Source of the DNA: Eoetvoesia sp035555955
GTDB taxonomy: Bacteria > Pseudomonadota > Gammaproteobacteria > Burkholderiales > Burkholderiaceae_B
Assembly: GCF_035555955.1 (NCBI RefSeq)
Contig: NZ_DATMGA010000050.1
Span: 1 to 22,072, forward strand
Reading direction: 5' to 3'
DNA: 22,072 nt
Of this stretch, positions 6,815 to 15,013 are shown in pieces. Within the stretch, counting starts at the first letter, position 1; every line of letters begins with the position of its first letter. A program made the position numbers and the translations under genes. The notes under the pieces were generated by a model that was given only the letters and a program-made list of their open reading frames with translations, was not told the DNA's origin and ran no database searches.

Positions 6815-6839
6815 AAGGGCCCCGCAGTGCGGGGCCCTT
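6815..6839 (-). terminator. Hairpin terminator after ompA
   Basis: AAGGGCCCCGCA and TGCGGGGCCCTT are perfect 12-base complements around one base (in practice about 10 paired bases and a 5-base loop). On the minus strand the stem is followed by TTGTTCATT, a partial U-tract. It lies 39 bases after the ompA stop and 20 bases before the ubiG start. On the plus strand it is followed by TTTATTG, so it may work in both directions. Confidence 0.85.
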
Positions 6840-6878
6840 TATTGTAGCCGTTGCGGCCGCGAATATTACCCGAGGGTA

Positions 6879-7460
6879 TTATTTGCGGGTACCAACGATT
6901 TCGATCTCGACGCGACGGTTCTTGGCGCGGCCTTCGCGAGTCTTGTTACTGGCGATGGGCTGCGATTCGCCCTTGCCTTCAACATAGATGCGGTTGGGGT
7001 CGATGCCTTTTTGCACCAGGTAGGCCTTGACGGCGTTGGCGCGGCGCTGCGAGAGCTTCAGGTTGTAGGCTTCGGTACCGATGGAGTCGGTGTGACCGGT
7101 AGCGATGAGGGTTTCGAGGTTGATCGACGAAGCTTGCTGGGCAACCTGGTCGAGCACCTGACGGCCTTCAGGCTTGATGGTGGATTTGTCGAAGTCGAAG
7201 AACGTATCGGCGTTCAGGACCACCTTGGTGGCGGTAGGAGCGACCACCGGAGCTTGTTGGGCAACTGGCACGCCGTCGCAGCCGGGGATGCCGGTGGCGG
7301 GGGTCCAGAAGCTGTCGCGCCAGCATAGTTCGTTGGTGCCGTTTTTCCAAACGTGGCCGTCCGAGTTTTGCCAATTATCGACTGTTTGCGCAGATACTGC
7401 ACCCGAAGCCGAGAAGGCTGCAATGGCGAGCGCTAATGCGATTTTGGAGGGTTTATTCAT
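6879..7460 (-). CDS. ompA: OmpA-family outer membrane protein
   Basis: This 193-residue secreted protein anchors the outer membrane to peptidoglycan. A signal peptide occupies residues 1-24 (MNKPSK, a hydrophobic core, then VSA before Q25). A short N-terminal segment rich in Trp with Cys46 and Cys61 follows, then an Ala/Pro/Val linker. The OmpA-like peptidoglycan-binding domain lies at about 83-190, with FDFDKSTIKPEG, TGHTDSIGT (121-129), LSQRRANAVK and NRRVEI (181-186). It lacks an eight-stranded barrel, as is usual for this short betaproteobacterial type. The start at 7460 is chosen over upstream ATGs because GAGGAG lies 4 bases before it and the signal peptide begins there. A strong promoter candidate lies 56 bases upstream. 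Confidence 0.94.
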   Translation of the reverse strand: MNKPSKIALALAIAAFSASGAVSAQTVDNWQNSDGHVWKNGTNELCWRDSFWTPATGIPGCDGVPVAQQAPVVAPTATKVVLNADTFFDFDKSTIKPEGRQVLDQVAQQASSINLETLIATGHTDSIGTEAYNLKLSQRRANAVKAYLVQKGIDPNRIYVEGKGESQPIASNKTREGRAKNRRVEIEIVGTRK

Positions 7461-7515
7461 GTTTCTCCTCATTGAGCTTAATGCTGGTAAGTGATCGCAG
7501 CGCATCTACGCCGCA

Positions 7516-7544
7516 CATATAAAAACGTATAACCAGTATAGCAA
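7516..7544 (-). promoter_or_regulatory. Candidate ompA promoter
   Basis: On the minus strand TTGCTA (7544-7539) and TATATG (7521-7516) are separated by exactly 17 bases, a sigma-70-like arrangement. It gives a leader of about 50 bases before the ompA start. No experimental support is visible. Confidence 0.5.
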
Positions 7545-7560
7545 CGCTGTGTGATCAAAC

Positions 7561-7816
7561 AAAGAATTGCACTGTATATCATTCGTGATAGGGCAAATCT
7601 TACGGCATTTCTGGTAACTAGGTTAAGCCCGTTTCACGTATGGCGTCCAGATATGCGGAATTCTACAGGAAGTTCCGGATTAATGTTGGGTTTTGGCAAC
7701 AGGGAAAACGACTTAAAGTGGATTCTCGGGTTTCAGAGGAGACAGGCCTGATTTCGTGGGTTTGCCGTGGTGCGGGCGGCACCCGGCGGCTGTCTTTTAT
7801 GCGCAACAGGGGGAAG
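7561..7816. other. ompA-gyrA intergenic stretch without genes
   Basis: The gap between the divergent ompA and gyrA genes is 416 bases (7461-7876). Apart from the two promoter candidates at its ends I see no gene or strong hairpin. The left half is AT-richer than the neighbouring genes, as expected for regulatory DNA. Short open frames on the plus strand at 7551-7822 have no ribosome binding sites or recognisable content. Confidence 0.5.
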
Positions 7817-7825
7817 TGCTAGAAT
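7817..7825 (+). promoter_or_regulatory. Candidate gyrA promoter with extended -10
   Basis: TGCTAGAAT combines a TAGAAT -10 box with the upstream TG of an extended -10 element, 51 bases before the gyrA ATG. The -35 region (TTTATG at 18-base spacing) is poor, as is common when an extended -10 is present. gyrA promoters in other bacteria are often supercoiling-sensitive; this cannot be judged here. Confidence 0.5.
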
Positions 7826-7876
7826 TTCCTATTCGCCCGTTAGCGGCCTCTGACTTTACCTAACTAGATACCTTCT

Positions 7877-10561
7877 ATGGATTCCTTCGCCAAGGAGACC
7901 CTTCCAATTTCGCTGGAAGAGGAAATGCGTCGCAGCTATCTCGATTACGCCATGAGCGTGATCGTGGGGCGTGCCTTGCCGGATGTGCGCGATGGCCTGA
8001 AGCCGGTGCACCGCCGGGTGCTGTACGCCATGCACGAACTCAACAACGATTGGAACCGCGCCTACAAGAAGTCGGCGCGCATTGTCGGGGACGTCATCGG
8101 TAAGTACCACCCCCACGGCGACTCGGCCGTGTACGACACTATCGTGCGCATGGCCCAGGACTTCTCCCTGCGCTACATGCTGGTCGACGGGCAGGGCAAC
8201 TTCGGTTCCATCGACGGCGACAACGCCGCAGCCATGCGGTATACCGAAATCCGCCTTGCCAAGATCGCCCACGAACTCCTGGCCGACATCGACCAGGAAA
8301 CCGTCGATTTCGGCCCCAACTACGACGGCAGCGAACAAGAACCCTTGCTGCTCCCGTCGCGCCTGCCCAACCTGCTGGTCAACGGCAGCTCGGGCATCGC
8401 GGTCGGCATGGCCACCAATATACCGCCGCACAACCTGGCCGAAGTCGTCGACGGCTGCCTGTATTGCCTGCGCAATCCCGGCTGCTCGGTGGACGAACTC
8501 ATCGAGATCATTCCCGCGCCGGACTTCCCCACGGGCGGGATCATCTACGGCATGTCGGGCGTGCGCGAGGGCTACCGCACGGGGCGGGGGCGCGTCATCA
8601 TGCGCGCCAAGACGCATTTCGAAGACATGGAAAAGGGCAACAGGCAGGCCATCGTAGTCGATGCCATTCCCTACCAGGTCAATAAAAAGTCGTTGCAGGA
8701 ACGTATTGCCGAGTTGGTCAACGAAAAGAAGGTCGAGGGCATTTCCGACATTCGCGACGAGTCCGACAAAGACGGCATGCGCCTGGTCATCGAGCTCAAG
8801 CGCGGTGAAGTTCCCGAAGTCGTCCTGAACAACCTGTACAAGAATACGCAGTTGCAAGACACGTTCGGCATGAACCTCGTGGCGCTGGTCGACGGCCAGC
8901 CGCGCCTGCTCAACCTGAAGCAAATGGTCGAGTACTTCCTGCAGCACCGCCGCGAGGTGGTGACGCGCCGCACGGTGTACCAGTTGCGCAAGGCGCGCGA
9001 GCGCGGCCACGTGCTCGAGGGCCTGGCCGTGGCGCTGGCCAATATCGACGAGTTCATCGCCATCATCAAGGCTGCGCCCACGCCTCCGGTGGCCCGCCAG
9101 GACTTGATGGACCGGACCTGGGATTCCTCGCTGGTGCGCGAAATGCTGACGCGCGCCGAGGGCGATACACCGGGCGGACGAGCCGCCTACCGGCCCGAAA
9201 GCCTGCCCGAGATATTCGGGCTGCAGGCCGACGGGCTGTACCGCCTCAGCGACACCCAGGCCCAGGAAATCCTGAATATGCGCCTGCAGCGCCTGACCGG
9301 CCTGGAGCAGGACAAGATCGTCAACGAATACAAAGACATCATGTCCACCATTGCGGACCTGCTCGACATCCTGGCGCGTCCTGAGCGCGTCACGACCATC
9401 ATCGGCGACGAACTGCAGGCCATCAAGGCCGAGTTCTCGACCAACGCCAAGGACGTGCGCCGCTCGGAAATCGAATACAACGCCACCGAGCTGGACACCG
9501 AAGACCTCATCACCCCCATGGACATGGTGGTTACGCTGTCGCAGTCCGGCTATATAAAAAGCCAGCCTTTGTCCGAGTACCGGGCGCAAAAGCGCGGCGG
9601 GCGGGGCAAGCAGGCTACGGCCATGAAGGAAAACGACTGGGTCGACCAGTTGTTCATCGCCAATACGCACGACTACCTGCTGTGCTTCTCCGACCGCGGC
9701 CGCGTGTACTGGCTCAAGGTATGGGAAGTGCCGCAAGGCTCGCGCAACTCGCGCGGCCGGCCCATCGTCAATATGTTCCCGCTGGTCGATGGCGAGAAGA
9801 TCACCGTCGTGCTCAACGTCAAGGCGTTCAGCGACGACGAATACGTGTTCATGGCGACTTCGCGCGGCACGGTCAAGAAGACCCCGCTGTCGGAGTTTTC
9901 CAATCCCCGCAAGGCCGGCATCATCGCCGTTGCCCTGGATGACGGCGACTATCTTATCGGCGCCGACCTCACCGACGGCCAGCACGACGTCATGCTGTTC
10001 TCCGATTCGGGCAAGGCCGTGCGCTTCGACGAAAACGACGTGCGTCCCATGGGCCGCACCGCGCGCGGCGTGCGCGGCATGATGCTCGAAGACGGGCAGG
10101 CTGTCATTTCGCTGCTGGTCGCCGAAGACGAAACGCAAAGCGTGCTCACTGCCACCGAAAACGGCTTCGGCAAGCGCACTTCCATCGTCGAATACACGCG
10201 CCATGGCCGCGGCACCAAGGGCATGATCGCCATCCAGACCAGCGCCCGCAACGGCAAGGTGGTGGGCGCCGTGCTGGTTCGCCCGTCCGACGAAATCATG
10301 CTCATCACCACGGGCGGTGTGCTGGTGCGCACGCGGGTTTCCGAGATCCGCGAAATGGGCCGGGCCACCCAGGGCGTAACCCTTATCAGCGTGGACGACG
10401 ACAGCCTGCTGTCGGGCGTGCGCCGCGTGGCGGAAAGCGATGCCGACGAAGTCGACGTGGACGTCGATGCCGGGGCGGATGGCAGCGCGGCTGACGATGC
10501 CTCGCCTGACACCGATGCCGGCAGGCCTGGTTCCGACCAGGCCGAGGGGGACGACGAGTAA
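7877..10561 (+). CDS. gyrA: DNA gyrase subunit A
   Basis: This 894-residue protein is the DNA-cutting subunit of gyrase, which works as A2B2 with GyrB to introduce negative supercoils. The N-terminal breakage-reunion domain contains the catalytic Tyr122 (AMRYTEIRL). The quinolone-resistance region HPHGDSAVYDTI carries Ser83 and Asp87, the sensitive-type residues. The C-terminal wrapping domain starts near residue 540 and contains the GyrA box QKRGGRG at 571-577, diagnostic of gyrase rather than topoisomerase IV. The end is a highly acidic tail of about 38 residues (from DADEVDVDVDAG). The length is close to E. coli's 875 residues. The ribosome binding site is weak. The stop overlaps the serC start by one base (TAATG), so gyrA heads a long co-transcribed block. 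Confidence 0.98.
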   Translation: MDSFAKETLPISLEEEMRRSYLDYAMSVIVGRALPDVRDGLKPVHRRVLYAMHELNNDWNRAYKKSARIVGDVIGKYHPHGDSAVYDTIVRMAQDFSLRYMLVDGQGNFGSIDGDNAAAMRYTEIRLAKIAHELLADIDQETVDFGPNYDGSEQEPLLLPSRLPNLLVNGSSGIAVGMATNIPPHNLAEVVDGCLYCLRNPGCSVDELIEIIPAPDFPTGGIIYGMSGVREGYRTGRGRVIMRAKTHFEDMEKGNRQAIVVDAIPYQVNKKSLQERIAELVNEKKVEGISDIRDESDKDGMRLVIELKRGEVPEVVLNNLYKNTQLQDTFGMNLVALVDGQPRLLNLKQMVEYFLQHRREVVTRRTVYQLRKARERGHVLEGLAVALANIDEFIAIIKAAPTPPVARQDLMDRTWDSSLVREMLTRAEGDTPGGRAAYRPESLPEIFGLQADGLYRLSDTQAQEILNMRLQRLTGLEQDKIVNEYKDIMSTIADLLDILARPERVTTIIGDELQAIKAEFSTNAKDVRRSEIEYNATELDTEDLITPMDMVVTLSQSGYIKSQPLSEYRAQKRGGRGKQATAMKENDWVDQLFIANTHDYLLCFSDRGRVYWLKVWEVPQGSRNSRGRPIVNMFPLVDGEKITVVLNVKAFSDDEYVFMATSRGTVKKTPLSEFSNPRKAGIIAVALDDGDYLIGADLTDGQHDVMLFSDSGKAVRFDENDVRPMGRTARGVRGMMLEDGQAVISLLVAEDETQSVLTATENGFGKRTSIVEYTRHGRGTKGMIAIQTSARNGKVVGAVLVRPSDEIMLITTGGVLVRTRVSEIREMGRATQGVTLISVDDDSLLSGVRRVAESDADEVDVDVDAGADGSAADDASPDTDAGRPGSDQAEGDDE

Positions 10562-11688
10562 TGCGCCCCTGGAATTTTTCGGCGGGCCCTTCGGCCCTGC
10601 CCTTGGAAGTGTTGCGCACGGCGGCGGAGGAAATGACCGATTGGCGCGGCAGCGGCATGTCGGTCATGGAAATGAGCCATCGCGGCAAGCAGTTCATCCA
10701 GATCCACGCCGAGGCGGAAGCCGACCTGCGCGAATTGCTGGCCGTGCCGGACGACTTCGCCGTGCTGTTCATGCAGGGCGGCGGCATCGGCGAGAACGCC
10801 ATCCTGCCCATGAATCTCATAGGTCGGGGCGGTGCGAACAAGGCCGACTACGTGTTGTCGGGGTCGTGGTCGAACAAGTCGTACAAAGAAGGGCGCCGCT
10901 ATGGCGATGCCGCCGTGGCGGCCAGCAGCGGCGATGCCGTGTCGCTGGACGGGGTGCGGCAGGAGGCCTGGACCTGGTTTCCCGATCCGGCCCAATGGAA
11001 GGTTCGCGCCGATGCGTCCTACGTGCATTTGTGCAGCAACGAAACCATAGACGGCGTCGAGTTCGTCCAGTGGCCCGACCTGGCGGCGCTGGGCGCGCCG
11101 GGCGTGCCGCTTACCGTCGATGCGTCCTCGCATATCTTGTCTCGCCCCATCGATTTCTCGCGCGCGGGCCTGGTGTTCGCCGGCGCCCAGAAAAACGCGG
11201 GCCCCGCCGGCGTCACGCTGGTATTCGTGCGCCGCGACCTCATCGGCCATGCACTGCCCACTTGCCCCTCGGCCTTCGATTATGCCAATGTCGCGGGGGC
11301 CGACTCCATGTTCAACACGCCGCCCACCTATGCCATCTATGTGGCCGGCCTGGTGTTCAAGTGGCTCAAGAAGCAGGGCGGAGTGGCGGCCATGGAAAGG
11401 GCCAATATCGCCAAGGCCCAGGCTTTGTACGGCTACCTGGACAGCACCGATTTCTACAGCAACCGGGTTCACCCCAGCGTGCGCTCGCGCATGAACGTGC
11501 CGTTCTTCCTGGCCGACGAAACACTCAATGCCGCGTTTCTGCAACAGGCGGAAGCCGCGGGCCTGCTGCAGCTCAAGGGGCATAAAAGCGTGGGCGGCAT
11601 GCGGGCCTCCATATACAATGCCATGCCACTTGAAGGCGTGAACGCGCTTATCGCATTCATGCAGGATTTCGAACGTCGCCATGGATAA
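10561..11688 (+). CDS. serC: Phosphoserine aminotransferase
   Basis: This 375-residue PLP enzyme converts 3-phosphohydroxypyruvate and glutamate to phosphoserine, and also serves pyridoxine synthesis. It opens with WNFSAGPSALPLEVL, the SerC signature. FMQGGGIGENAILPMNL forms the cofactor phosphate region, and the PLP-binding lysine is K211 in FAGAQKNAGPAGV. It ends with the typical GGMRASIYNAMPLEGVNAL. The length is slightly above the roughly 360-residue norm. It overlaps gyrA by one base and pheA by eight. A GGGGGA stretch within the end of gyrA can serve as ribosome binding site. The serC-pheA-aroA arrangement is conserved in many proteobacteria. Confidence 0.97.
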   Translation: MRPWNFSAGPSALPLEVLRTAAEEMTDWRGSGMSVMEMSHRGKQFIQIHAEAEADLRELLAVPDDFAVLFMQGGGIGENAILPMNLIGRGGANKADYVLSGSWSNKSYKEGRRYGDAAVAASSGDAVSLDGVRQEAWTWFPDPAQWKVRADASYVHLCSNETIDGVEFVQWPDLAALGAPGVPLTVDASSHILSRPIDFSRAGLVFAGAQKNAGPAGVTLVFVRRDLIGHALPTCPSAFDYANVAGADSMFNTPPTYAIYVAGLVFKWLKKQGGVAAMERANIAKAQALYGYLDSTDFYSNRVHPSVRSRMNVPFFLADETLNAAFLQQAEAAGLLQLKGHKSVGGMRASIYNAMPLEGVNALIAFMQDFERRHG

Positions 11689-12766
11689 AACACTGCAGAA
11701 CCAATTGTCGCCCCTGCGTGATCGCATCGATGCGATCGACAAGCAGATTCTCGACTTGCTCAACCAGCGCGCGCAAGCGGCCCTGGACGTCGGCAAGGTC
11801 AAGCATGCCTTCGACGCCGACGGCGCGGTGCTCAAGCCCGAGCGCGAGGCTAATATCGTCCGCAGCCTGCAGGCCGGCAACGGCGGGCCGTTTCCGTCTC
11901 CGGCCATCGATGCGGTCTGGACCCAGATCATCTCGGCATGCCGCGGGCTGGAAAGCACCATGACTGTCGCCTACCTGGGGCCGCAAGGGTCGTTTTCGGA
12001 GCAGGCGGCGCTCGAGCATTTCGGCAACTCGGTCGAAAAATTGCGCTGCGACTCTTTCGACGAAGTCTTTCGCGCCGTCGAGGCCGGCCAGGCCCAGGTT
12101 GGCATGGTGCCGGTGGAAAACTCCACCGAAGGCGCGGTCAACCGCACCCTGGACCTGCTGCTGAACTCCTCGTTGAAAGTGCTGGGCGAACGCTCGCTCA
12201 GCATCCACCATTGCCTGATGACGCAGTCGGGCACCATGCAGGGCATCAAGCGCGTGATGGCGCATCCGCAGGCGCTGGCGCAGTGCCAGGCCTGGCTTTC
12301 CCGGCATTATCCGAATCTTGCGCGCGATGCCGCCTCCAGCAACGCCGAGGCGGCGCGCATCGCCGCCGAAGACCCCACGGTTGCCGCCATTGCCGGTTCC
12401 ATGGCGGCCCAGGCCTGGGGCCTGGAGCTGGTGGCGCAGGGCATCCAGGACGACGCCCAGAACCGTACGCGCTTTCTGGCGGTCGGCGCCATCGAGACCC
12501 TGCCTTCGGGGCACGACAAGACCAGCGTCATCATGGCCGTGCCCAATCGCGCCGGCGCAGTCTACGAGATGCTGGCGCCGCTGGCCGACAACGGCGTGTC
12601 CATGACGCGGCTGGAGTCGCGGCCGGCGCGCACGGGGCAGTGGGAATACTATTTTTACGTCGATCTTCTTGGCCATCGCAACGATCCGGCCGTCGCCACC
12701 GCGCTGGCTCAGCTGAAAAAAAAGGCGGCTTTCTTCAAAGAGCTCGGCTCTTACCCCATCCAGTAA
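11681..12766 (+). CDS. pheA: Bifunctional chorismate mutase / prephenate dehydratase (P-protein)
   Basis: This 361-residue enzyme converts chorismate to prephenate and then to phenylpyruvate for phenylalanine. The AroQ-type mutase domain covers residues about 5-90 (LRDRIDAIDKQILDLLNQRA, then KVKHAFDADG and KPERE). The dehydratase domain starts at VAYLGPQGSFSEQAA (about 96-110) and carries the catalytic N-R-T-R-F motif at 261-265. The C-terminal ACT domain (about 272-355) contains ESRP at 312-315, the site of phenylalanine feedback in relatives. All modules are intact, so feedback control is expected. It starts eight bases before the end of serC. No long leader or attenuator is possible at this position, in contrast to E. 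coli pheA. Confidence 0.97.
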   Translation: MDKTLQNQLSPLRDRIDAIDKQILDLLNQRAQAALDVGKVKHAFDADGAVLKPEREANIVRSLQAGNGGPFPSPAIDAVWTQIISACRGLESTMTVAYLGPQGSFSEQAALEHFGNSVEKLRCDSFDEVFRAVEAGQAQVGMVPVENSTEGAVNRTLDLLLNSSLKVLGERSLSIHHCLMTQSGTMQGIKRVMAHPQALAQCQAWLSRHYPNLARDAASSNAEAARIAAEDPTVAAIAGSMAAQAWGLELVAQGIQDDAQNRTRFLAVGAIETLPSGHDKTSVIMAVPNRAGAVYEMLAPLADNGVSMTRLESRPARTGQWEYYFYVDLLGHRNDPAVATALAQLKKKAAFFKELGSYPIQ

Positions 12767-12779
12767 AAGGCCCGCACGC

Positions 12780-13691
12780 ATGACTTCCGACCTTGCTGCG
12801 TCGAATGTCCGGCCGGCCGCCCTGGTGGGCGTGCTGGCGGTGGTGGGCGTGGGCCTGATCGGCGGCTCGTTCGCTGCCGCCTTGCGCCGCCGCGGCGCGG
12901 TGGGCAGGGTGCTGGGCGCCGGCCGTCAGGCCGGCACCCTCGAGCAGGCGCGCCGCCTGGGCCTCATCGACCAAGCCGTGACGCTGCAACAGGCTGCCGA
13001 GCAAGCCGACCTGATCTTGCTGGCCGCACCGGTGGGCGCGACCCGGCGCATCCTCGAAGAGCTGGCGCCGCATCTGCGCAGCCACACCATCGTGACCGAC
13101 GCGGGCAGCACCAAGCTGGACGTCGTGCGGGCGGCGTATGCGGCCCTGGGTGGGAAGGCGGCGCAGTTCATTCCCGGCCATCCCATTGCCGGCGCCGAAA
13201 CCACGGGCCCCCAGGCGGCGGATGCCGATCTGTACATCAACCGCACCGTCGTGCTCACCCCCTTGCCGGAAAACGCCGCCGAGGCGAAAACCCTGCTGAC
13301 CAGGGCGTGGGAGCGCTGCGGAGCGCGGGTCGTGACCATGGATGCCCAGGCGCACGACGTGGCCCTGGCATCGGTAAGCCATGTGCCGCATTTCCTGGCA
13401 TCGGTGTTCATGGAACAGGTTGCCGCGGCCCATGATTCCAGCGCGCGCATGGCGCTGGCCGGAACGGGTTTCCGCGACTTTACGCGCATTGCCGCCGGGT
13501 CGCCGGAAATGTGGCGCGACATCTTCATGGCCAATCGCGATGCCTTGTTGTCCGAGCTGCAAGAGGTCAAGGCGGCCCTGGAGCGCGCCGAGCAGTGCGT
13601 GCGCGAAGGCGATGGCGAGGGACTGCACGATTTCCTGGAGCGTGCGGCATTGGCCCGCCGTTTCTGGGGTAGCCGGAGCGGCCTGTCATGA
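12780..13691 (+). CDS. tyrA: Prephenate dehydrogenase (tyrosine branch)
   Basis: This 303-residue NAD(P)-dependent enzyme oxidises and decarboxylates prephenate (or arogenate) toward tyrosine. The Rossmann motif is G23-V-G25-LI-G28-GS near the N terminus. VTDAGSTK (105-112) and the active-site histidine in GHPIAGAE (133-140) follow, then SVSHVPHFLAS and GTGFRDFTRIAAGSPEMW in the helical dimer domain. It is a stand-alone enzyme without a fused mutase or ACT domain. It begins 13 bases after pheA, with AAGG upstream, and overlaps aroA by 4 bases (ATGA). Some relatives carry a histidinol-phosphate/aromatic aminotransferase gene between pheA and tyrA; none is present here. Prephenate versus arogenate preference cannot be read. 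Confidence 0.95.
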   Translation: MTSDLAASNVRPAALVGVLAVVGVGLIGGSFAAALRRRGAVGRVLGAGRQAGTLEQARRLGLIDQAVTLQQAAEQADLILLAAPVGATRRILEELAPHLRSHTIVTDAGSTKLDVVRAAYAALGGKAAQFIPGHPIAGAETTGPQAADADLYINRTVVLTPLPENAAEAKTLLTRAWERCGARVVTMDAQAHDVALASVSHVPHFLASVFMEQVAAAHDSSARMALAGTGFRDFTRIAAGSPEMWRDIFMANRDALLSELQEVKAALERAEQCVREGDGEGLHDFLERAALARRFWGSRSGLS

Positions 13692-15013
13692 GCACGCAAA
13701 CCAGTTTGCGCCTGCCTGCGGCGCGCACGGCACGCGGCGATGTCCGCTTGCCGGGATCCAAGAGCATTTCGAACCGGGTCCTGCTGCTGGCCGCTTTGGC
13801 CCGGGGAACGACTCGTCTTGGCGGCCTGCTTGATTCCGACGACACGCGTGTCATGCTGGCTGCGTTGCGGCAGTTGGGCGTCGCCATCGATTCAACCGGT
13901 CCGACGCAGGTGGACGTGCATGGCGCGGGCGGACGTTTCCCCCAGGCTCAGGGTGATTTCTTCCTGGGCAATGCGGGCACCGCCTTCCGGCCCCTGACGG
14001 CGGCGCTGGCCGTCATGGGCGGCGATTATCGGCTGTCGGGCGTGCCGCGCATGCACGAACGGCCCATCGGCGACCTGGTCGATGCGCTGCGCCAGGCTGG
14101 CGCCCAGGTGCAGTACCAGGGCAGCGAGGGCTACCCGCCCCTGGCCATCGGCCAAGGGCGCATTCGTGTGGATGCGCCGCTGCGCATCAAGGGGTCGGTG
14201 TCCAGCCAGTTTCTGACGGCGCTGCTTCTGGCCGCGCCCATCCACGCGGCCCTGGCCGGCGAGGCGGTGGCCATCGAGGTCGAGGGCGAGCTCATTTCCA
14301 AGCCCTATATCCTGATTACGCTGAACCTGATGGAGCGCTTCGGCGTGACGGTGCAGCGCGAAGGCTGGCGCCGTTTCGTGATTCCGGCCGACGCCTCCTA
14401 TCGTTCCCCGGGCGCCATGACGATCGAAGGCGATGCCTCGTCGGCCTCGTATTTCATGGCGCTGGGCGCCATAGGCGGCGGGCCGGTGCGCATCCACGGG
14501 GTGGGCTCGGCCAGCATCCAGGGCGACATGGCGTTTGCCGACACGCTCGAAGCCATGGGCGCCCGGGTCGTGCGGCATCCCGACTCCGTGGCGGTCAGCG
14601 GCGTGCAGGTGGCGCAGGGCGCAAAGCTCAAGGCCTTCGACCAGGACTTCAACCTGATTCCCGATGCGGCCATGACGGCGGCGGCCCTGGCCATGTTTGC
14701 CGACGGCCCCTGCACGCTGCGCAATATCGGCAGCTGGCGCGTCAAGGAGACCGATCGCATCCATGCCATGCATACCGAGCTGGCAAAGCTGGGCGCCGAG
14801 GTCGAGTCGGGCCCCGATTGGCTGCGCGTGCGTCCGGTCGAGTTTTCGCGCTGGCGCGAGGCCAGCATCGCCACCTACGACGACCATCGCATGGCCATGT
14901 GCTTTTCGCTGGCCGCTTTCGGCCCCCGGGCTGTTACGATTCTGGACCCGGGTTGCGTGGCCAAGACCTTTCCCGACTACTTCACCGTTTTTGAGGGGCT
15001 GATCCAGTCATGA
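13688..15013 (+). CDS. aroA: 5-enolpyruvylshikimate-3-phosphate synthase
   Basis: This 441-residue enzyme joins shikimate-3-phosphate with PEP, the sixth step to chorismate. Substrate residues are visible as LPGSKSISNR (K25, S26, R30). The glyphosate-contact loop is GNAGTAFRPL (94-103) with G97 and P102 retained, so it is a class I, presumably sensitive enzyme; Phe replaces the usual Met in this loop. NLIPDAAMTAAALAMF, RVKETDRIHAM and the late TYDDHRMAM motif complete the active site. The length is slightly above E. coli's 427. Its start overlaps the tyrA stop and its stop overlaps the cmk start, each by ATGA. Confidence 0.97.
   Translation: MSTQTSLRLPAARTARGDVRLPGSKSISNRVLLLAALARGTTRLGGLLDSDDTRVMLAALRQLGVAIDSTGPTQVDVHGAGGRFPQAQGDFFLGNAGTAFRPLTAALAVMGGDYRLSGVPRMHERPIGDLVDALRQAGAQVQYQGSEGYPPLAIGQGRIRVDAPLRIKGSVSSQFLTALLLAAPIHAALAGEAVAIEVEGELISKPYILITLNLMERFGVTVQREGWRRFVIPADASYRSPGAMTIEGDASSASYFMALGAIGGGPVRIHGVGSASIQGDMAFADTLEAMGARVVRHPDSVAVSGVQVAQGAKLKAFDQDFNLIPDAAMTAAALAMFADGPCTLRNIGSWRVKETDRIHAMHTELAKLGAEVESGPDWLRVRPVEFSRWREASIATYDDHRMAMCFSLAAFGPRAVTILDPGCVAKTFPDYFTVFEGLIQS

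Noticed and set aside
7461..7505. Longer ompA start adding 15 residues
   Set aside because: It would place charged, unrelated residues before a perfect signal peptide, and the GAGGAG site belongs to the ATG at 7460.
7856..10204. 782-residue open frame antisense to gyrA
   Set aside because: Produced by the GC-rich third positions of gyrA read on the other strand; His/Val/Gly/Ala-rich sequence without domains or start signal.
9949..11961. 670-residue antisense frame across gyrA, serC and pheA
   Set aside because: Overlaps three certain genes, has no ribosome binding site and shows typical shadow composition.
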